From Nitrospirota bacterium (GTDB taxonomy: Bacteria; Nitrospirota; Thermodesulfovibrionia; Thermodesulfovibrionales; Dissulfurispiraceae): a stretch of DNA of 64,000 nt. This document shows, one piece after another, positions 16,974-26,854 of this stretch. A program made the translations under genes and the position numbers. The stretch is taken from NCBI GenBank assembly GCA_016936655.1, contig JAFGXL010000025.1, forward strand, positions 1 through 64,000. Direction: 5' to 3'. Numbering within the stretch: position 1 is the stretch's first letter; each line of letters begins with the position of its first letter. The notes under the pieces were generated by a model. That model was given only the letters and a program-made list of their open reading frames with translations. It had not been told where the DNA came from and did not search any database.

Positions 16974-18089
16974 ATGGTAAAACCTCTTTCGTATGTAGCT
17001 GGCATCAGCCCTTATGTGCCTGGTAAGCCTCTTAAAGAACTGGAAAGGGAGCTAGGGATATCCGGCTCTATAAAACTTGCATCAAATGAAAATCCACTCG
17101 GCCCTTCGCCAAAGGCTCTTGCAGCGATATCTGAATATCTTAAAGATCCCTCAGAGCTGGGGCGCTATCCTGATGCCAGCGGCTTTTACCTTAAAAATGC
17201 CCTATGCGACAGACTTAACGCTTATGGTGTAGCAGGAGGTGCAAAGCTGTTTCCTGAAAATATAATACTCGGCAACGGCTCAAATGAGCTGCTCACTATA
17301 GCGGTAAGAACATTTATGACCCATAAAGACGAGGCTGTTATGGGAGCGCCTTCTTTTGTGGTCTATTCCATATCTGTAAACTCTGTAGGCGGTCAGATGA
17401 TACAGGTGCCGCTTGTTGAATACAGGCATGATCTTGCAAAGATGGCAGAGTCTATTAATGAAAATACAAAAATAGTATTTATAGCCAATCCAAATAACCC
17501 AACAGGCGCTGCAAACGAGCGCAGAGATTTTGCGGAGTTCCTCGATAATATACCAGAGAGTGTACTGGTTGTTATGGACGAGGCATATTATGAATATGCT
17601 TTTGATCCCGAATACCCCCAGGTTGTAAGAGACTTCTGGGGCAAGAGAGAGTTCCTTGTGCTAAGGACATTCTCAAAAGCATACGGACTTGCTGGCCTAA
17701 GGATAGGCTACGGAATAGCAAGCGAAGGCGTGATAGCAGAGATGAACAAGATACGCGAACCCTTTAATACAAATGCACTTGCTCAGTATGCTGCACTGCA
17801 TGCCCTGGATGACAAAGACCATTTAGACAGATCAATCAGCGTAAATGCCGAAGGCAGGGACTATCTATACAAGGAGTTTGAATCAGCAGGCATAAATTAT
17901 GTGCCTACTCAGGCAAACTTTATATATCTGCCCCTAGGTGAAGATTCAAAAAAGGCATATGATGAGCTGCTAAAAAAAGGCGTTATAGTGAGGCCTGTAG
18001 GTCCTAAAGAGATAAGGGTTACCATAGGCCTGCCTGAAGAGAACAGGCGCTTTATGGATGCTTTCAGAGATGTATTTAAAAAAATATAA
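16974..18089 (+). CDS. hisC: Histidinol-phosphate / aromatic aminotransferase
   Basis: PLP-dependent class II aminotransferase of 371 residues. LASNENPLGPSPKA near the start, ANPNNPTG, DEAYYEYA and the PLP-lysine motif RTFSKAYGLAGLRIGYG (Lys near residue 233) are family hallmarks. The sequence is typical HisC, but no other his gene is nearby. Its place between pheA and aroF suggests it transaminates phenylpyruvate and hydroxyphenylpyruvate, alone or besides histidinol phosphate. GGGAG precedes the ATG. Confidence 0.92.
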   Translation: MVKPLSYVAGISPYVPGKPLKELERELGISGSIKLASNENPLGPSPKALAAISEYLKDPSELGRYPDASGFYLKNALCDRLNAYGVAGGAKLFPENIILGNGSNELLTIAVRTFMTHKDEAVMGAPSFVVYSISVNSVGGQMIQVPLVEYRHDLAKMAESINENTKIVFIANPNNPTGAANERRDFAEFLDNIPESVLVVMDEAYYEYAFDPEYPQVVRDFWGKREFLVLRTFSKAYGLAGLRIGYGIASEGVIAEMNKIREPFNTNALAQYAALHALDDKDHLDRSISVNAEGRDYLYKEFESAGINYVPTQANFIYLPLGEDSKKAYDELLKKGVIVRPVGPKEIRVTIGLPEENRRFMDAFRDVFKKI

Positions 18090-18118
18090 AATAACGAAAG
18101 CTGTACAGGAGGCTTCAT

Positions 18119-19144
18119 ATGGATATTATCGTACTTAAACCAGATACGCCGGAACAGAATATTGCCCTTATACTCGCCAAGCTCGATGCAAAAGGGCTAA
18201 AGGCTAATGTCTCTCACGGAACAGAAAGAACCATCATCGGCGTTATCGGCGACACCTCAAAGGTTACTGAGGAGGAAGAGGCAGCAATAAGCGCGATGAC
18301 CGGGGTAGAAAATGTGGTCCGCATACTTAAGCCCTACAAGCTTGCGAGCCGCGACTTCAGAAAAGAAAACTCGGTTATTGACATTAATGGAATTAAAATC
18401 GGAGGCAAAAAGATACAGGTTATGGCAGGGCCATGCGCTGTTGAGAACAGCAAAAACCTTTTTGATGTCGCTGAACAGGTCAAGAAGGCAGGAGCCATGT
18501 TTTTGCGCGGCGGAGCATACAAGCCAAGGACATCGCCATACTCATTCCAGGGCCTTGGGGAAGAGGGGCTTAAGATACTTGCCGAGGCGAGAGAGGCTAC
18601 AGGACTGCCTGTTGTTACAGAGATAATGGATCCGAGAGATATAGATGTGATAGTGGAGTTTGCGGATATCATACAAATAGGTGCAAGGAATATGCAGAAC
18701 TTCAGACTGCTACTTGAGGTCGGTTCAACAAATAAGCCTGTGCTTCTTAAACGCGGCCTTTCTGCAACCATCAAAGAGTGGCTCATGTCTGCAGAATATA
18801 TAATGTCCCGAGGCAATCAGCAGGTGCTCCTCTGCGAAAGAGGCATAAGGACATTTGAGACTGCAACGAGAAACACCCTCGATCTGAGCGCTGTGCCTGT
18901 TTTGAAGCAGTTGACGCATCTGCCTGTTGTTGTGGATCCCAGCCATGGTGTAGGCAAATGGGATCTCGTTGCTCCGATGGCAAAGGCAGCTGTTGCAGCA
19001 GGTGCAGATGCTCTTATGATAGAAGTACACATAAATCCTGAAGAGGCACTCTCTGACGGAGAACAGTCTCTCAAGCCGGATATGTTCGCACAGCTTATGA
19101 AAGAGCTTAAACCTGTTGCTGAAGCTGTAGGCAGGGAAATATAA
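18119..19144 (+). CDS. aroF: 3-deoxy-7-phosphoheptulonate (DAHP) synthase, type I-beta
   Basis: Condenses phosphoenolpyruvate and erythrose 4-phosphate, the first committed step of the shikimate pathway. An N-terminal ferredoxin-like regulatory domain (about residues 1-70) precedes the barrel, as in the Thermotoga/Bacillus-like class. [38 protein letters not shown] and VDPSHGVGK are the substrate and metal sites. The 341 residues fit this class. GGAGG upstream fixes the start; tyrA follows after 20 bp. Confidence 0.96.
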   Translation: MDIIVLKPDTPEQNIALILAKLDAKGLKANVSHGTERTIIGVIGDTSKVTEEEEAAISAMTGVENVVRILKPYKLASRDFRKENSVIDINGIKIGGKKIQVMAGPCAVENSKNLFDVAEQVKKAGAMFLRGGAYKPRTSPYSFQGLGEEGLKILAEAREATGLPVVTEIMDPRDIDVIVEFADIIQIGARNMQNFRLLLEVGSTNKPVLLKRGLSATIKEWLMSAEYIMSRGNQQVLLCERGIRTFETATRNTLDLSAVPVLKQLTHLPVVVDPSHGVGKWDLVAPMAKAAVAAGADALMIEVHINPEEALSDGEQSLKPDMFAQLMKELKPVAEAVGREI

Positions 19145-19164
19145 GGGAAGGCCTGCATAAGAGT

Positions 19165-20046
19165 ATGCCGCTATTTTTTAACAGAGTTGCTCTTCTGGGT
19201 GTGGGGCTCATTGGAGCTTCGATCGCAAAAGTGATGAAGGCAAAAGGCCTCTGCGGTTCCATAACAGGATACGGCAGGAGCACAGATAATCTTGAAAGAG
19301 CTGCAGCAGAAGGGATAATAGACAGCTTCAACATTTTGGCAGATGTGGCATGCAGAGATGCAGATCTCATTGTGCTTGCTGCTCCTCCAGCTGTTTTCAG
19401 CAGTCTTGTAAAAGATGCGAGACAATCTTTCAAAGAGGGAGCCATAGTTACTGATGTAGGCAGCATAAAGGGCAAGACTGTCTTTGAGATAGAGTCGCTT
19501 ATGCCTGCCAATGCTCATTATGTGGGAGCTCATCCGATAGCAGGCAGTGAAAAATCCGGCATAGCAGATTCATCAGCTCACCTTTTTCATGGAGCTAAAT
19601 GCCTTTTAACGCCGACCCAGACAACAGATAAAGCTGCTCTCGAAAAGGTGTCTGCATTATGGGCTGCTGCAGGAGCTGTTGTCGAAATCATGGATCCGTT
19701 CAGGCATGACGAGGTGTATGCTGCTGTGAGCCATCTTCCGCATATTCTGGCGTATGAGCTGGTAAATATAGTGGCTGATGCAGATCCAGACTTTCTCAGA
19801 TATGCTGGCAAGGGATTCAAGGATACAACACGAATAGCTATGAGTTCGCCTGAGTTATGGAGAGATATAAGCATACTTAATAGCGATGAGCTTGTAAGGC
19901 TGATACATCTCTTCAGAAAAAGGCTTGATGATATGGCTTATTATCTGAGGGATAAAAACAGCCAGCAGATAGAAGCTGAATTTTCTAAGGCAAGGACTTT
20001 AAGATCAGACCTTGGCAGCGATGCATGCCAGCAGGGGGAAGAGTAG
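19165..20046 (+). CDS. tyrA: Prephenate dehydrogenase
   Basis: Oxidative decarboxylation of prephenate to hydroxyphenylpyruvate for tyrosine. The NAD-binding VALLGVGLIGASIA motif is near residues 8-21. VTDVGSIKG and GAHPIAGSEKSG (His of the active site) follow, then the dimerisation domain with SHLPHILAY. The 293 residues and lack of an ACT or chorismate mutase domain mark the simple, single-domain form. Arogenate as substrate cannot be excluded. The gene sits 6 bp before aroA. Confidence 0.94.
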   Translation: MPLFFNRVALLGVGLIGASIAKVMKAKGLCGSITGYGRSTDNLERAAAEGIIDSFNILADVACRDADLIVLAAPPAVFSSLVKDARQSFKEGAIVTDVGSIKGKTVFEIESLMPANAHYVGAHPIAGSEKSGIADSSAHLFHGAKCLLTPTQTTDKAALEKVSALWAAAGAVVEIMDPFRHDEVYAAVSHLPHILAYELVNIVADADPDFLRYAGKGFKDTTRIAMSSPELWRDISILNSDELVRLIHLFRKRLDDMAYYLRDKNSQQIEAEFSKARTLRSDLGSDACQQGEE

Positions 20047-20052
20047 AATATA

Positions 20053-21348
20053 ATGGCGATAATAAATATCAGGTCATTTGCAGGACTAAGGGGAGAGGTT
20101 ACTCCTCCTTCTGATAAATCAATATCACACAGGGCTGTTATGCTTTCAGCAATTGCTGACGGCAAAAGCTCTATCAGAAACTTTCTTTACGCTCATGACC
20201 CTGTCAGCACTCTGAAGGCGATGAGGAGCCTCGGTATAACAATAGAAGAAGAGGGCGGAAGAGGTGGAATAGTAGTTTATGGAAGGGGGCTCAGGGGGCT
20301 GTCAGAGCCTTCTGATGTTATAGACTGCGGCAACTCAGGCACAACTATGAGGCTTATCTCCGGCATACTAAGCGGCAGCCAGTTTTTTTCTGTCCTTACT
20401 GGTGACAGTTCGCTAAGATCGAGGCCTATGGCCCGTGTAATAGAACCTCTCAGACAGATGGGTGCAAAGATATCAGCCAGACAGTCCGGCAAGTATGCTC
20501 CTATTGCTATCAACGGAGGCGGGCTAAAGGCGATTGATTTTAGCATGCCTGTGGCATCAGCGCAGGTTAAATCATGCATCATGCTCGCTGGCCTGTATGC
20601 CGAAGGCACAACAACAATAACTGAGCCTCTCAAGTCGCGTGATCATACAGAGACAATACTATGCTCAATGGGCAGTTCTGTAAAGGTGGACGGCCTTACT
20701 GCCAGTGTATGCGGATCAGGCGAGCTGTCTCCTATTGATATAACAGTGCCGTCGGATTTCTCATCAGCAGCTTTTTTTATGGCTGCAGCTCTTATGGTAA
20801 AGGGCTCTGAGCTTCTTATAAAAAATGTGGGCATAAATCCTACACGCACAGGACTTTTAGACGCCATATCAAAAATGGGAGCTGAGGTTGAGCTTATTGA
20901 CAAGCGGCATGTATCCGGAGAGCCTATTGCTGATATATTATGCAGGACATCAAGCGGACTTAAAGGCGCTTCAATAGACAGCGATCTTATGCCTTCGATG
21001 ATAGATGAGTTTCCTGTATTGTGTATACTTGCAGCAATGGCTGATGGAGTTACAGAGATAAGGGGTGCTGCTGAATTGAGGGTTAAAGAGTCTGACAGAA
21101 TAAAGGCTATGGCAGAAGGTCTTTCGGCTATGGGGGTTGAGTTTCTGGAGCATGAGGACGGGCTTTCTATACATGGCTGCAACGACATGAAGCCCGCCAG
21201 AATAAAGAGTTATGGAGATCATCGAATAGCTATGGCATTTGCTGTGGCAGCCCTTGCCTCAGGCTGCAGCGTTGATATTGATGATACAGAATGTGTTGAT
21301 ATATCTTTCCCCGGATTTTTCGGGATTTTAAAGGAGCTGGCATCATAA
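20053..21348 (+). CDS. aroA: 3-phosphoshikimate 1-carboxyvinyltransferase (EPSP synthase)
   Basis: Sixth shikimate step, joining PEP to shikimate 3-phosphate. PSDKSISHRAVML near residues 16-28 is the substrate loop, DCGNSGTTMRLISG is the conserved glycine-rich site, and LRVKESDRI with YGDHRIAMA are the C-terminal motifs. The 431 residues are standard. The last base overlaps the first of cmk (TAATG), so the two are translationally coupled, an arrangement common in many bacteria. Confidence 0.96.
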   Translation: MAIINIRSFAGLRGEVTPPSDKSISHRAVMLSAIADGKSSIRNFLYAHDPVSTLKAMRSLGITIEEEGGRGGIVVYGRGLRGLSEPSDVIDCGNSGTTMRLISGILSGSQFFSVLTGDSSLRSRPMARVIEPLRQMGAKISARQSGKYAPIAINGGGLKAIDFSMPVASAQVKSCIMLAGLYAEGTTTITEPLKSRDHTETILCSMGSSVKVDGLTASVCGSGELSPIDITVPSDFSSAAFFMAAALMVKGSELLIKNVGINPTRTGLLDAISKMGAEVELIDKRHVSGEPIADILCRTSSGLKGASIDSDLMPSMIDEFPVLCILAAMADGVTEIRGAAELRVKESDRIKAMAEGLSAMGVEFLEHEDGLSIHGCNDMKPARIKSYGDHRIAMAFAVAALASGCSVDIDDTECVDISFPGFFGILKELAS

Positions 21349-21998
21349 TGAAAAGGGTTGTTGCTATAGACGGGCCGTCCGGAGCAGGTAAGAGTACGAT
21401 CTCGAGAATGCTTGCAGATAGGCTCGGTTTTCAGTTTCTGGATACAGGGGCGCTCTACCGCGCTCTCGGTATGTATCTTGACAGAAAAGGGATAAGCCAT
21501 CTTGATAGTGATGAGGTTTTGAGCTCCGGTATAGGAGATGTGAAGATCGAGCTCTCCGGAGAAAAGATTTTTCTTGAGGGTCAGGATGTATCTGGCCTTA
21601 TAAGAACTCCTGCAGCAGGCCATCTGGCCTCTGTGTTTTCTGCCCGCAGGCCGGTGAGAGAGTATCTCTTTTCACTGCAGAGAAACGCAGCGATCAAGGA
21701 TGATATAGTAGCAGAAGGCCGAGACATGACAACTGTAGTATTCCCTGACGCATGGGCTAAGTTTTTCCTTGATGCCTCTGTCGAAGAAAGAGCCAGACGC
21801 AGATACCAGCAGCTTTTGGAAAAGGGCATGAACATAACAATGGATCAAGCCCTTTCAGATATCAGAGACAGGGATCAGCGCGACAGCAACCGGGACATCG
21901 CTCCACTTAAAAAAGCTGAGGACTCTATCCTTATAGATTCCACCGATATCAGCATATCTGAGGTGGTTGAGGAGATGCTCAAAAAACTTCCTGCCTGA
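21348..21998 (+). CDS. cmk: Cytidylate kinase
   Basis: Phosphorylates CMP and dCMP. The P-loop GPSGAGKST is at residues 8-16, followed by FLDTGALYRALG for nucleotide binding and VAEGRDMTTVVFPDA, the CMP site (the usual EGRDIGT reads EGRDMTT). RDQRDSNRDIAPL is the LID motif. The 216 residues fit the short bacterial form. The start overlaps the aroA stop. Confidence 0.95.
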   Translation: MKRVVAIDGPSGAGKSTISRMLADRLGFQFLDTGALYRALGMYLDRKGISHLDSDEVLSSGIGDVKIELSGEKIFLEGQDVSGLIRTPAAGHLASVFSARRPVREYLFSLQRNAAIKDDIVAEGRDMTTVVFPDAWAKFFLDASVEERARRRYQQLLEKGMNITMDQALSDIRDRDQRDSNRDIAPLKKAEDSILIDSTDISISEVVEEMLKKLPA

Positions 21999-22101
21999 AA
22001 GCCTGCGTAAGCTTGCGATATTGCATGAAAAATGTTATTATTATTGAATAGGATAGGTATATCCTGTATTTAATTAAATATAAAGGGTTACGGGTTATCA
22101 A

Positions 22102-22938
22102 GTGAAAGTAATTACCGCTAAACGAGCAGGCTTCTGTTTTGGTGTCAAAAGAGCAGTAGACATGGCTTTTGATGCCGCAGAACAGAGCGATTCTGTTTAT
22201 ACCTTAGGGCCTATAATACACAATCCTCAAGTTATAGAAAAGCTCGACTCTCAGGGAGTAAGGACTACAGACAATATTGACAATTCTGAGATTAAGACCC
22301 TGATAATAAGAACCCACGGGGTAACAAATAACGTGTCAGAAGTGCTTGCAGCAAAAGGATATAATGTGATCGATGCCACATGTCCTTTTGTAAAAAAGGC
22401 TCAGCAGTATGCAGCGCTTCTTAAGAATGAGGGCTACCAAGTGCTTATAATAGGAGACAGGGAGCATCCAGAGGTGCAGAGCCTGATGAGCTATGCAGGT
22501 GCTGATGCGATAGTTGTGAACAAGGATGATCTGCTGCCCAAGCTAAAGAGCAGGGTCGGTATTGTTGTACAGACAACACAGCCTGTAAATGTGCTCCAGA
22601 AGATTATAAAAGATGTGCTGGAGAAGGTTGCAGAGCTAAAGGTCTTTAATACCATATGCTCCTCTACAGCTCTGAGGCTTAAAGAAACAACAGACATGGC
22701 TGGACAGGTTGATGTTATGGTTGTGGTTGGAGGTAAAAACAGCGCCAATACAACCCAGCTTGCCAACCTTACAAAGTCTATGTCTGTGCCTACATATCAT
22801 ATTGAAACATCAGATGAATTAATGGAAGGATGGTTTACAGGCGCAGAAAATGTCGGCATAACAGCCGGCGCTTCTACACCCGACTGGATAATAAAGGAAG
22901 TCGAGGATAGAATCCGAACCATAGGAGGAAACCGGTAA
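22102..22938 (+). CDS. ispH: 4-hydroxy-3-methylbut-2-enyl diphosphate reductase
   Basis: Last step of the non-mevalonate isoprenoid pathway; a 4Fe-4S enzyme. The three cluster cysteines are in AGFCFGVKRA, DATCPFVKKA and NTICSSTALR. HGV (RTHGVTNN) and REHPEVQSL hold substrate-binding residues, and GITAGASTPDWII is the C-terminal signature. It starts with GTG. The 278 residues match IspH alone; in several clostridia it is fused to S1 domains, and here rpsA follows separately after 2 bp, the same gene pair unfused. Confidence 0.96.
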   Translation: MKVITAKRAGFCFGVKRAVDMAFDAAEQSDSVYTLGPIIHNPQVIEKLDSQGVRTTDNIDNSEIKTLIIRTHGVTNNVSEVLAAKGYNVIDATCPFVKKAQQYAALLKNEGYQVLIIGDREHPEVQSLMSYAGADAIVVNKDDLLPKLKSRVGIVVQTTQPVNVLQKIIKDVLEKVAELKVFNTICSSTALRLKETTDMAGQVDVMVVVGGKNSANTTQLANLTKSMSVPTYHIETSDELMEGWFTGAENVGITAGASTPDWIIKEVEDRIRTIGGNR

Positions 22939-22940
22939 AA

Positions 22941-24545
22941 ATGGATACCCAGGCAAGACAGGACAGCAGCGAATTCGAAAAGATGTATGCAGAGACGCTG
23001 ACCAACAGGCTTGAGAGGGGCTCCGTAGTCAAGGGCAAGATTGTAGCAATACGGGAAGACGGGATAGTCGTTGACGTTAAATATAAGTCTGAAGGAGTGA
23101 TTCCGTCATCTGAGTTTTCGATGGAGGACTTCAGCCACATCAGACAGGGTGATGACATTGAGGTTTTAGTAGAACGCGTCAGCGATTCCGGAGAGGGAGT
23201 TATTCTTTCCAGGGATAAGGTGCTGAGGATGCATGCGATGGAGAAGCTTGAGGAGGCTTTGAGCAAAAACCTAGCTCTGGAAGGCAAGATTACAGAGAAG
23301 ATAAAGGGAGGGCTGGTTGTAAATATATCAGGCGTAAACGCTTTTCTCCCTGCATCTCAGGTTGACATCAAGCCTGTGCGCGACCTGGATCATCTTATAG
23401 GCCAGAAGATCTCCGTAAGGATACTAAAGCTCACACAGCCGCGACAGGCTGGACAGGGGTATACCCCATCACTTGTTGTATCCAGAAGAGTGATCCTTGA
23501 AGAAGACAGAGACCGCAGAAAAGAGAATGTGATAGGCGTTCTGAAGGACGGCGCTCTTCTTAAGGGTATTGTTAAAAATATTACTGACTATGGCGTATTT
23601 GTAGACCTTGGCGGTATAGACGGCCTGCTTCACATATCAGATATATCATGGAGAAGGGTGAACCACCCGTCAGAGTTTTTTCAGGTGGGCGATGAACATG
23701 AGTTTCTTGTCCTTAAGCACGAAGAGGCATCCCACAAGGTCACTCTGGGATATAAGCAGAAGAAGGCTGACCCATGGCTGACTGTTGACCAGAAATACAG
23801 CAGCGGGATGCGGGTAAAAGGCAAAGTGGTAACAATAACAGACTACGGAATTTTTGTTGAAGTTGAAGAGGGGCTGGAAGGCCTTGTCCATGTGTCAGAG
23901 CTGGAATGGGTGCCGCGTTCAAAGCATCCTTCAAAGTATGCTGTGCTCGGGGATGAGATAGAGACTGTTGTAATAAATGTGAGCAAGGACGACCGCAGGA
24001 TGTCGCTGAGTCTGAGGCAGCTCTCACCAAAGCCGTGGTCTGTTGTGGCGGAGAAGTATAAGGTAGGAGACGAGATCAAGGGCAAGGTGAAGACAATAAC
24101 GGATTTTGGCGCATTTGTGAGGCTTTCTGAAGGAGTAGACGGACTTGTCCATATCTCAGATCTTTCATGGACAAAACATGTAAAGCATCCTTCTGATGTG
24201 CTTAAAAAGGGCCAGAGAGTTGATGCGGTGATATTGAGCATAGATCCTGAGAAGGAGCGTATGGCTCTGGGTATAAAGCAGCTAACTCCTGATCCATGGC
24301 TGAGTGAGATACCTGCGAAGTTCAAGCTGGGTGAAGAGTTCATCGGAAAGGTTATAAAGGTTGTGGATTTCGGAGTTTTTCTAGAACTCGAAGGCGGAGT
24401 CGAGGGTCTTATCTACTCTTCAGAGATCGATCCTTCAATAACTCTGGAAGAGGGATCAGAAATTTGGGTAAGAATAATAAAAATAAATACTGATGACCGC
24501 AAGATAGGTCTCAGCATGAAGAATGTGAAGACAAATGAGAATTAG
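22941..24545 (+). CDS. rpsA: 30S ribosomal protein S1
   Basis: mRNA-binding ribosomal protein with six S1 (OB-fold) repeats, beginning near residues 28, 113, 198, 285, 372 and 459. Typical repeats read GVFVDLGGIDGLLHISD and GAFVRLSEGVDGLVHISDL. The first two repeats are divergent, as expected for the ribosome-docking domains. The 534 residues are close to E. coli S1. AGGAGG upstream lies within the ispH end. The end overlaps sppA by 11 bp. Confidence 0.95.
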   Translation: MDTQARQDSSEFEKMYAETLTNRLERGSVVKGKIVAIREDGIVVDVKYKSEGVIPSSEFSMEDFSHIRQGDDIEVLVERVSDSGEGVILSRDKVLRMHAMEKLEEALSKNLALEGKITEKIKGGLVVNISGVNAFLPASQVDIKPVRDLDHLIGQKISVRILKLTQPRQAGQGYTPSLVVSRRVILEEDRDRRKENVIGVLKDGALLKGIVKNITDYGVFVDLGGIDGLLHISDISWRRVNHPSEFFQVGDEHEFLVLKHEEASHKVTLGYKQKKADPWLTVDQKYSSGMRVKGKVVTITDYGIFVEVEEGLEGLVHVSELEWVPRSKHPSKYAVLGDEIETVVINVSKDDRRMSLSLRQLSPKPWSVVAEKYKVGDEIKGKVKTITDFGAFVRLSEGVDGLVHISDLSWTKHVKHPSDVLKKGQRVDAVILSIDPEKERMALGIKQLTPDPWLSEIPAKFKLGEEFIGKVIKVVDFGVFLELEGGVEGLIYSSEIDPSITLEEGSEIWVRIIKINTDDRKIGLSMKNVKTNEN

Positions 24546-25392
24546 GAAGCTTTTTTTCTGGACAATAGTTTTTTTTGGAGCACTGCTGATTTTGAGCGCC
24601 TTAATAACATTCTCTTCCAAGGATGTAGTGATAGGAGACAAGATCGCTCTTGTTCGTGTTGAGGGTCCGATACTCCAATCAAAGGATGTTGTTGAGGAGC
24701 TGAAAAGCTATACAAAAGACAGCTCTATAAAGGCAGTTGTTGTAAGAGTAGACAGCCCCGGCGGCGGAGTTGTGCCTTCACAGGAAATATACGAACAGAT
24801 GAAGAAGACAGCAGCCAAAAAGAGCGTAGTGGTATCTATGGGCTCTGTCGCGGCTTCAGGCGGCTACTATATATCAGCTCCGGCAACAAAGATAGTGGCA
24901 AATCCCGGCACCCTGACAGGATCTATAGGAGTGATTATGGAGCTTCCCAATATCAAGGGGCTGATGGAGAAGATAGGGGTTAAGACTGAGGTGGTAAAAA
25001 GCGGAAGACATAAAGACATAGCATCAGTATTTAGAGGCATAGGCGCTGAAGAGCGCAAAATACTGCAGGGTGTTATGGATGATGTGCATGAACAGTTCAT
25101 ATCTGCTGTTGCCGAGAGCAGAAATATTCCTGCTACTGAGGCACGCAGGCTTGCTGACGGCAGCATATATACAGGCAGGCAGGCAAAGGAGTTAAAGCTT
25201 GTTGACGACATAGGAGATCTTCAGTATGCTATTAAGCTTGCCGGAGAACTGGCAGGCATAAAGGGTGAGCCTGAAGTTGTGATGAAAAAAGAGCGCCATC
25301 CGATATATGATATTCTTAGCGGCAGGGTGCCTGAAGGCATTATCAGGCTGATGCCCAAAATGGAGCTTAAATATCTGCTCCCATCTGCATAA
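24535..25392 (+). CDS. sppA: Signal peptide peptidase SppA, short form
   Basis: Membrane-anchored serine protease that degrades cleaved signal peptides. One N-terminal membrane segment (about residues 6-25) is followed by the S49 domain. VDSPGGGVVPSQEIY is the oxyanion region, the catalytic Ser is in SVAASGGYYIS and the catalytic Lys in KSGRHKD. The 285 residues are the half-length form with both residues in one domain. The start lies inside the rpsA 3' end, so its translation depends on that of rpsA. Confidence 0.94.
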   Translation: MRIRKLFFWTIVFFGALLILSALITFSSKDVVIGDKIALVRVEGPILQSKDVVEELKSYTKDSSIKAVVVRVDSPGGGVVPSQEIYEQMKKTAAKKSVVVSMGSVAASGGYYISAPATKIVANPGTLTGSIGVIMELPNIKGLMEKIGVKTEVVKSGRHKDIASVFRGIGAEERKILQGVMDDVHEQFISAVAESRNIPATEARRLADGSIYTGRQAKELKLVDDIGDLQYAIKLAGELAGIKGEPEVVMKKERHPIYDILSGRVPEGIIRLMPKMELKYLLPSA

Positions 25393-25428
25393 CACAAATT
25401 CACTATTATCTATAAACAGGAGGTATAC

Positions 25429-25716
25429 ATGACAAAGTCGGTCATGATCGAAAAAATAACTGAAAAGGTTGAAGGACTCACCAGAAAACAGGTAGAGACG
25501 ATAGTCAATACAATATTCGACAGCATGAAGGATGCACTGGCTCGAGGAGAAAAGATCGAGATCAGGGGATTTGGAAACTTCAGGCTTAAAGAGAGGGCTG
25601 CAAAGACAGCTCGCAATCCAAGGACAGGCGAGAAGGTGCAGGTTCCTAGCAAAAGGGTGCTGCATTTCAGAGTTGGCAAGCCATTTCATAATGCACTAAA
25701 CGGCATAGCTGAATAA
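25429..25716 (+). CDS. ihfA: Integration host factor / HU family DNA-binding protein
   Basis: Small DNA-bending protein of 95 residues. IEIRGFGNFRLKERAAKTARNP includes the family signature and the beta-arm that enters the minor groove, with RNPRTGEKV and its intercalating Pro. IHF-alpha is the better fit than HU because of the TGEKVQVP arm and the place after rpsA/sppA, where ihf genes are common; HU cannot be excluded. AGGAGG precedes the ATG. Confidence 0.88.
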   Translation: MTKSVMIEKITEKVEGLTRKQVETIVNTIFDSMKDALARGEKIEIRGFGNFRLKERAAKTARNPRTGEKVQVPSKRVLHFRVGKPFHNALNGIAE

Positions 25717-25763
25717 TAAATTTTATTGGCTAATGCTGGTTAAGGCTGCTGAAATCGCATGAA

Positions 25764-26207
25764 ATGAAAAGACGCGAATTCCTGAAGCGGACTATAAATT
25801 TTTTTGTCGCTGCTGCAGCGCTCTTTTCATCAGCGCTCTTTTTCCGTTTTGTATCTCCAAAGTTCAGGCTCAGCTCAACAGAATATTTTCTTCTGATGCC
25901 TGAGGACGAGCTGCCCAGACGCGGAGTAAAAAAAGTGGAGTTCCCTCTCCAGATCAACGGCAAAAAAAAGAGAGAAAGGGTATTCATATCGATAGTGGGC
26001 AGCGAAATACTGGCCCTCTCTCCTGTTTGCACTCACCTGGGCTGCATAGTGACATGGGACAACAATGCTTCAGAGTTTGTATGCCCCTGTCATGCCGGCA
26101 GATATAACAGCGCTGGAGTTGTGCTTTCCGGCCCGCCTCCCAAGCCTCTTGCAAGGCTTCCGCTAAAGATAGAGTCAGGCAATGTAATGATAGGGTGGAA
26201 GGTGTAG
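25764..26207 (+). CDS. qcrA: Rieske iron-sulfur subunit of a cytochrome bc/b6f complex
   Basis: Quinol-oxidising 2Fe-2S subunit, anchored by an N-terminal segment (residues 11-30) that follows RREFLKR, a Tat-like start. Cluster ligands are Cys89 and His91 in CTHLGC and Cys107 and His110 in CPCH; Cys94 and Cys109 form the usual disulfide. SGPPPKPLARLPL is the proline loop. The 147 residues make a compact, b6f-type Rieske protein. First gene of a three-gene unit with the two cytochrome b parts. Confidence 0.95.
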   Translation: MKRREFLKRTINFFVAAAALFSSALFFRFVSPKFRLSSTEYFLLMPEDELPRRGVKKVEFPLQINGKKKRERVFISIVGSEILALSPVCTHLGCIVTWDNNASEFVCPCHAGRYNSAGVVLSGPPPKPLARLPLKIESGNVMIGWKV

Positions 26208-26217
26208 TTTGGGGATA

Positions 26218-26853
26218 ATGAGCGCAATAGACAAGAGGTTCAAGCTGTCAGCCTTGCACAGGAGAATTCTGAAGAAGCCTATACCTGATAATATCGGATA
26301 TGGGTACTGTCTTGGCGGCATGGCGTTCACCTTTTTCCTAATACTTGCTGCAACCGGCTTGATGCTAACCTTGTACTATGTGCCTTCAGAAGCAGAAGCC
26401 TACAAGAGTGTTCAGAAAATAACAGAAGATGTTCCTCTGGGCTGGCTTGTCAGAAGCATGCATAAATGGTCTGCAAGCCTTTTTATAATTTTTATACTGC
26501 TTCATACATTGAGGGTATTTGCGGCAAAGGCCTACCGAGCTCCGCGCGAGCTCAACTGGATTATAGGTGTTAAGTTGCTGGCGCTCTCTATGGGTTCAGG
26601 CTTTACAGGATATCTGCTGCCTTGGGATCAGAAAGCATACTGGGCAACAGAGGTTGGCACATCAATGGCAGGTACTGTCCCATTTATTGGCGAATATCTT
26701 GTACAGTTTATCAGAGGCGGAAGAGAGGTTGGAGGCGAGACTCTTATAAGATTTTATAGCGCTCATGCTTTTATTATTCCATTATGCATAGTCGCTCTGC
26801 TATGGATGCATTTTCATATAGTGAGACGACAGGGCATATCAAAGAGGCTTTAG
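26218..26853 (+). CDS. petB: Cytochrome b6-type subunit
   Basis: N-terminal four-helix part of a split cytochrome b. Haem ligands are His82, His96, His183 and His198; the last pair is 15 apart, as in cytochrome b6 rather than mitochondrial cytochrome b. Cys31 in YGYCLGGMAF matches the b6 cysteine that binds the extra haem c(n). GYLLPWDQKAYWA is the conserved Qo-side motif. ATG at 26218 is preferred; a TTG nine bases earlier is the only alternative. It lies 10 bp after qcrA and 1 bp before the subunit IV gene. Confidence 0.94.
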   Translation: MSAIDKRFKLSALHRRILKKPIPDNIGYGYCLGGMAFTFFLILAATGLMLTLYYVPSEAEAYKSVQKITEDVPLGWLVRSMHKWSASLFIIFILLHTLRVFAAKAYRAPRELNWIIGVKLLALSMGSGFTGYLLPWDQKAYWATEVGTSMAGTVPFIGEYLVQFIRGGREVGGETLIRFYSAHAFIIPLCIVALLWMHFHIVRRQGISKRL

Positions 26854-26854
26854 C

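Noticed and set aside
16974-18089. hisC as part of a histidine operon
   Set aside because: No other his gene is nearby; the neighbours are all aromatic pathway genes, so a broader or aromatic role is preferred.
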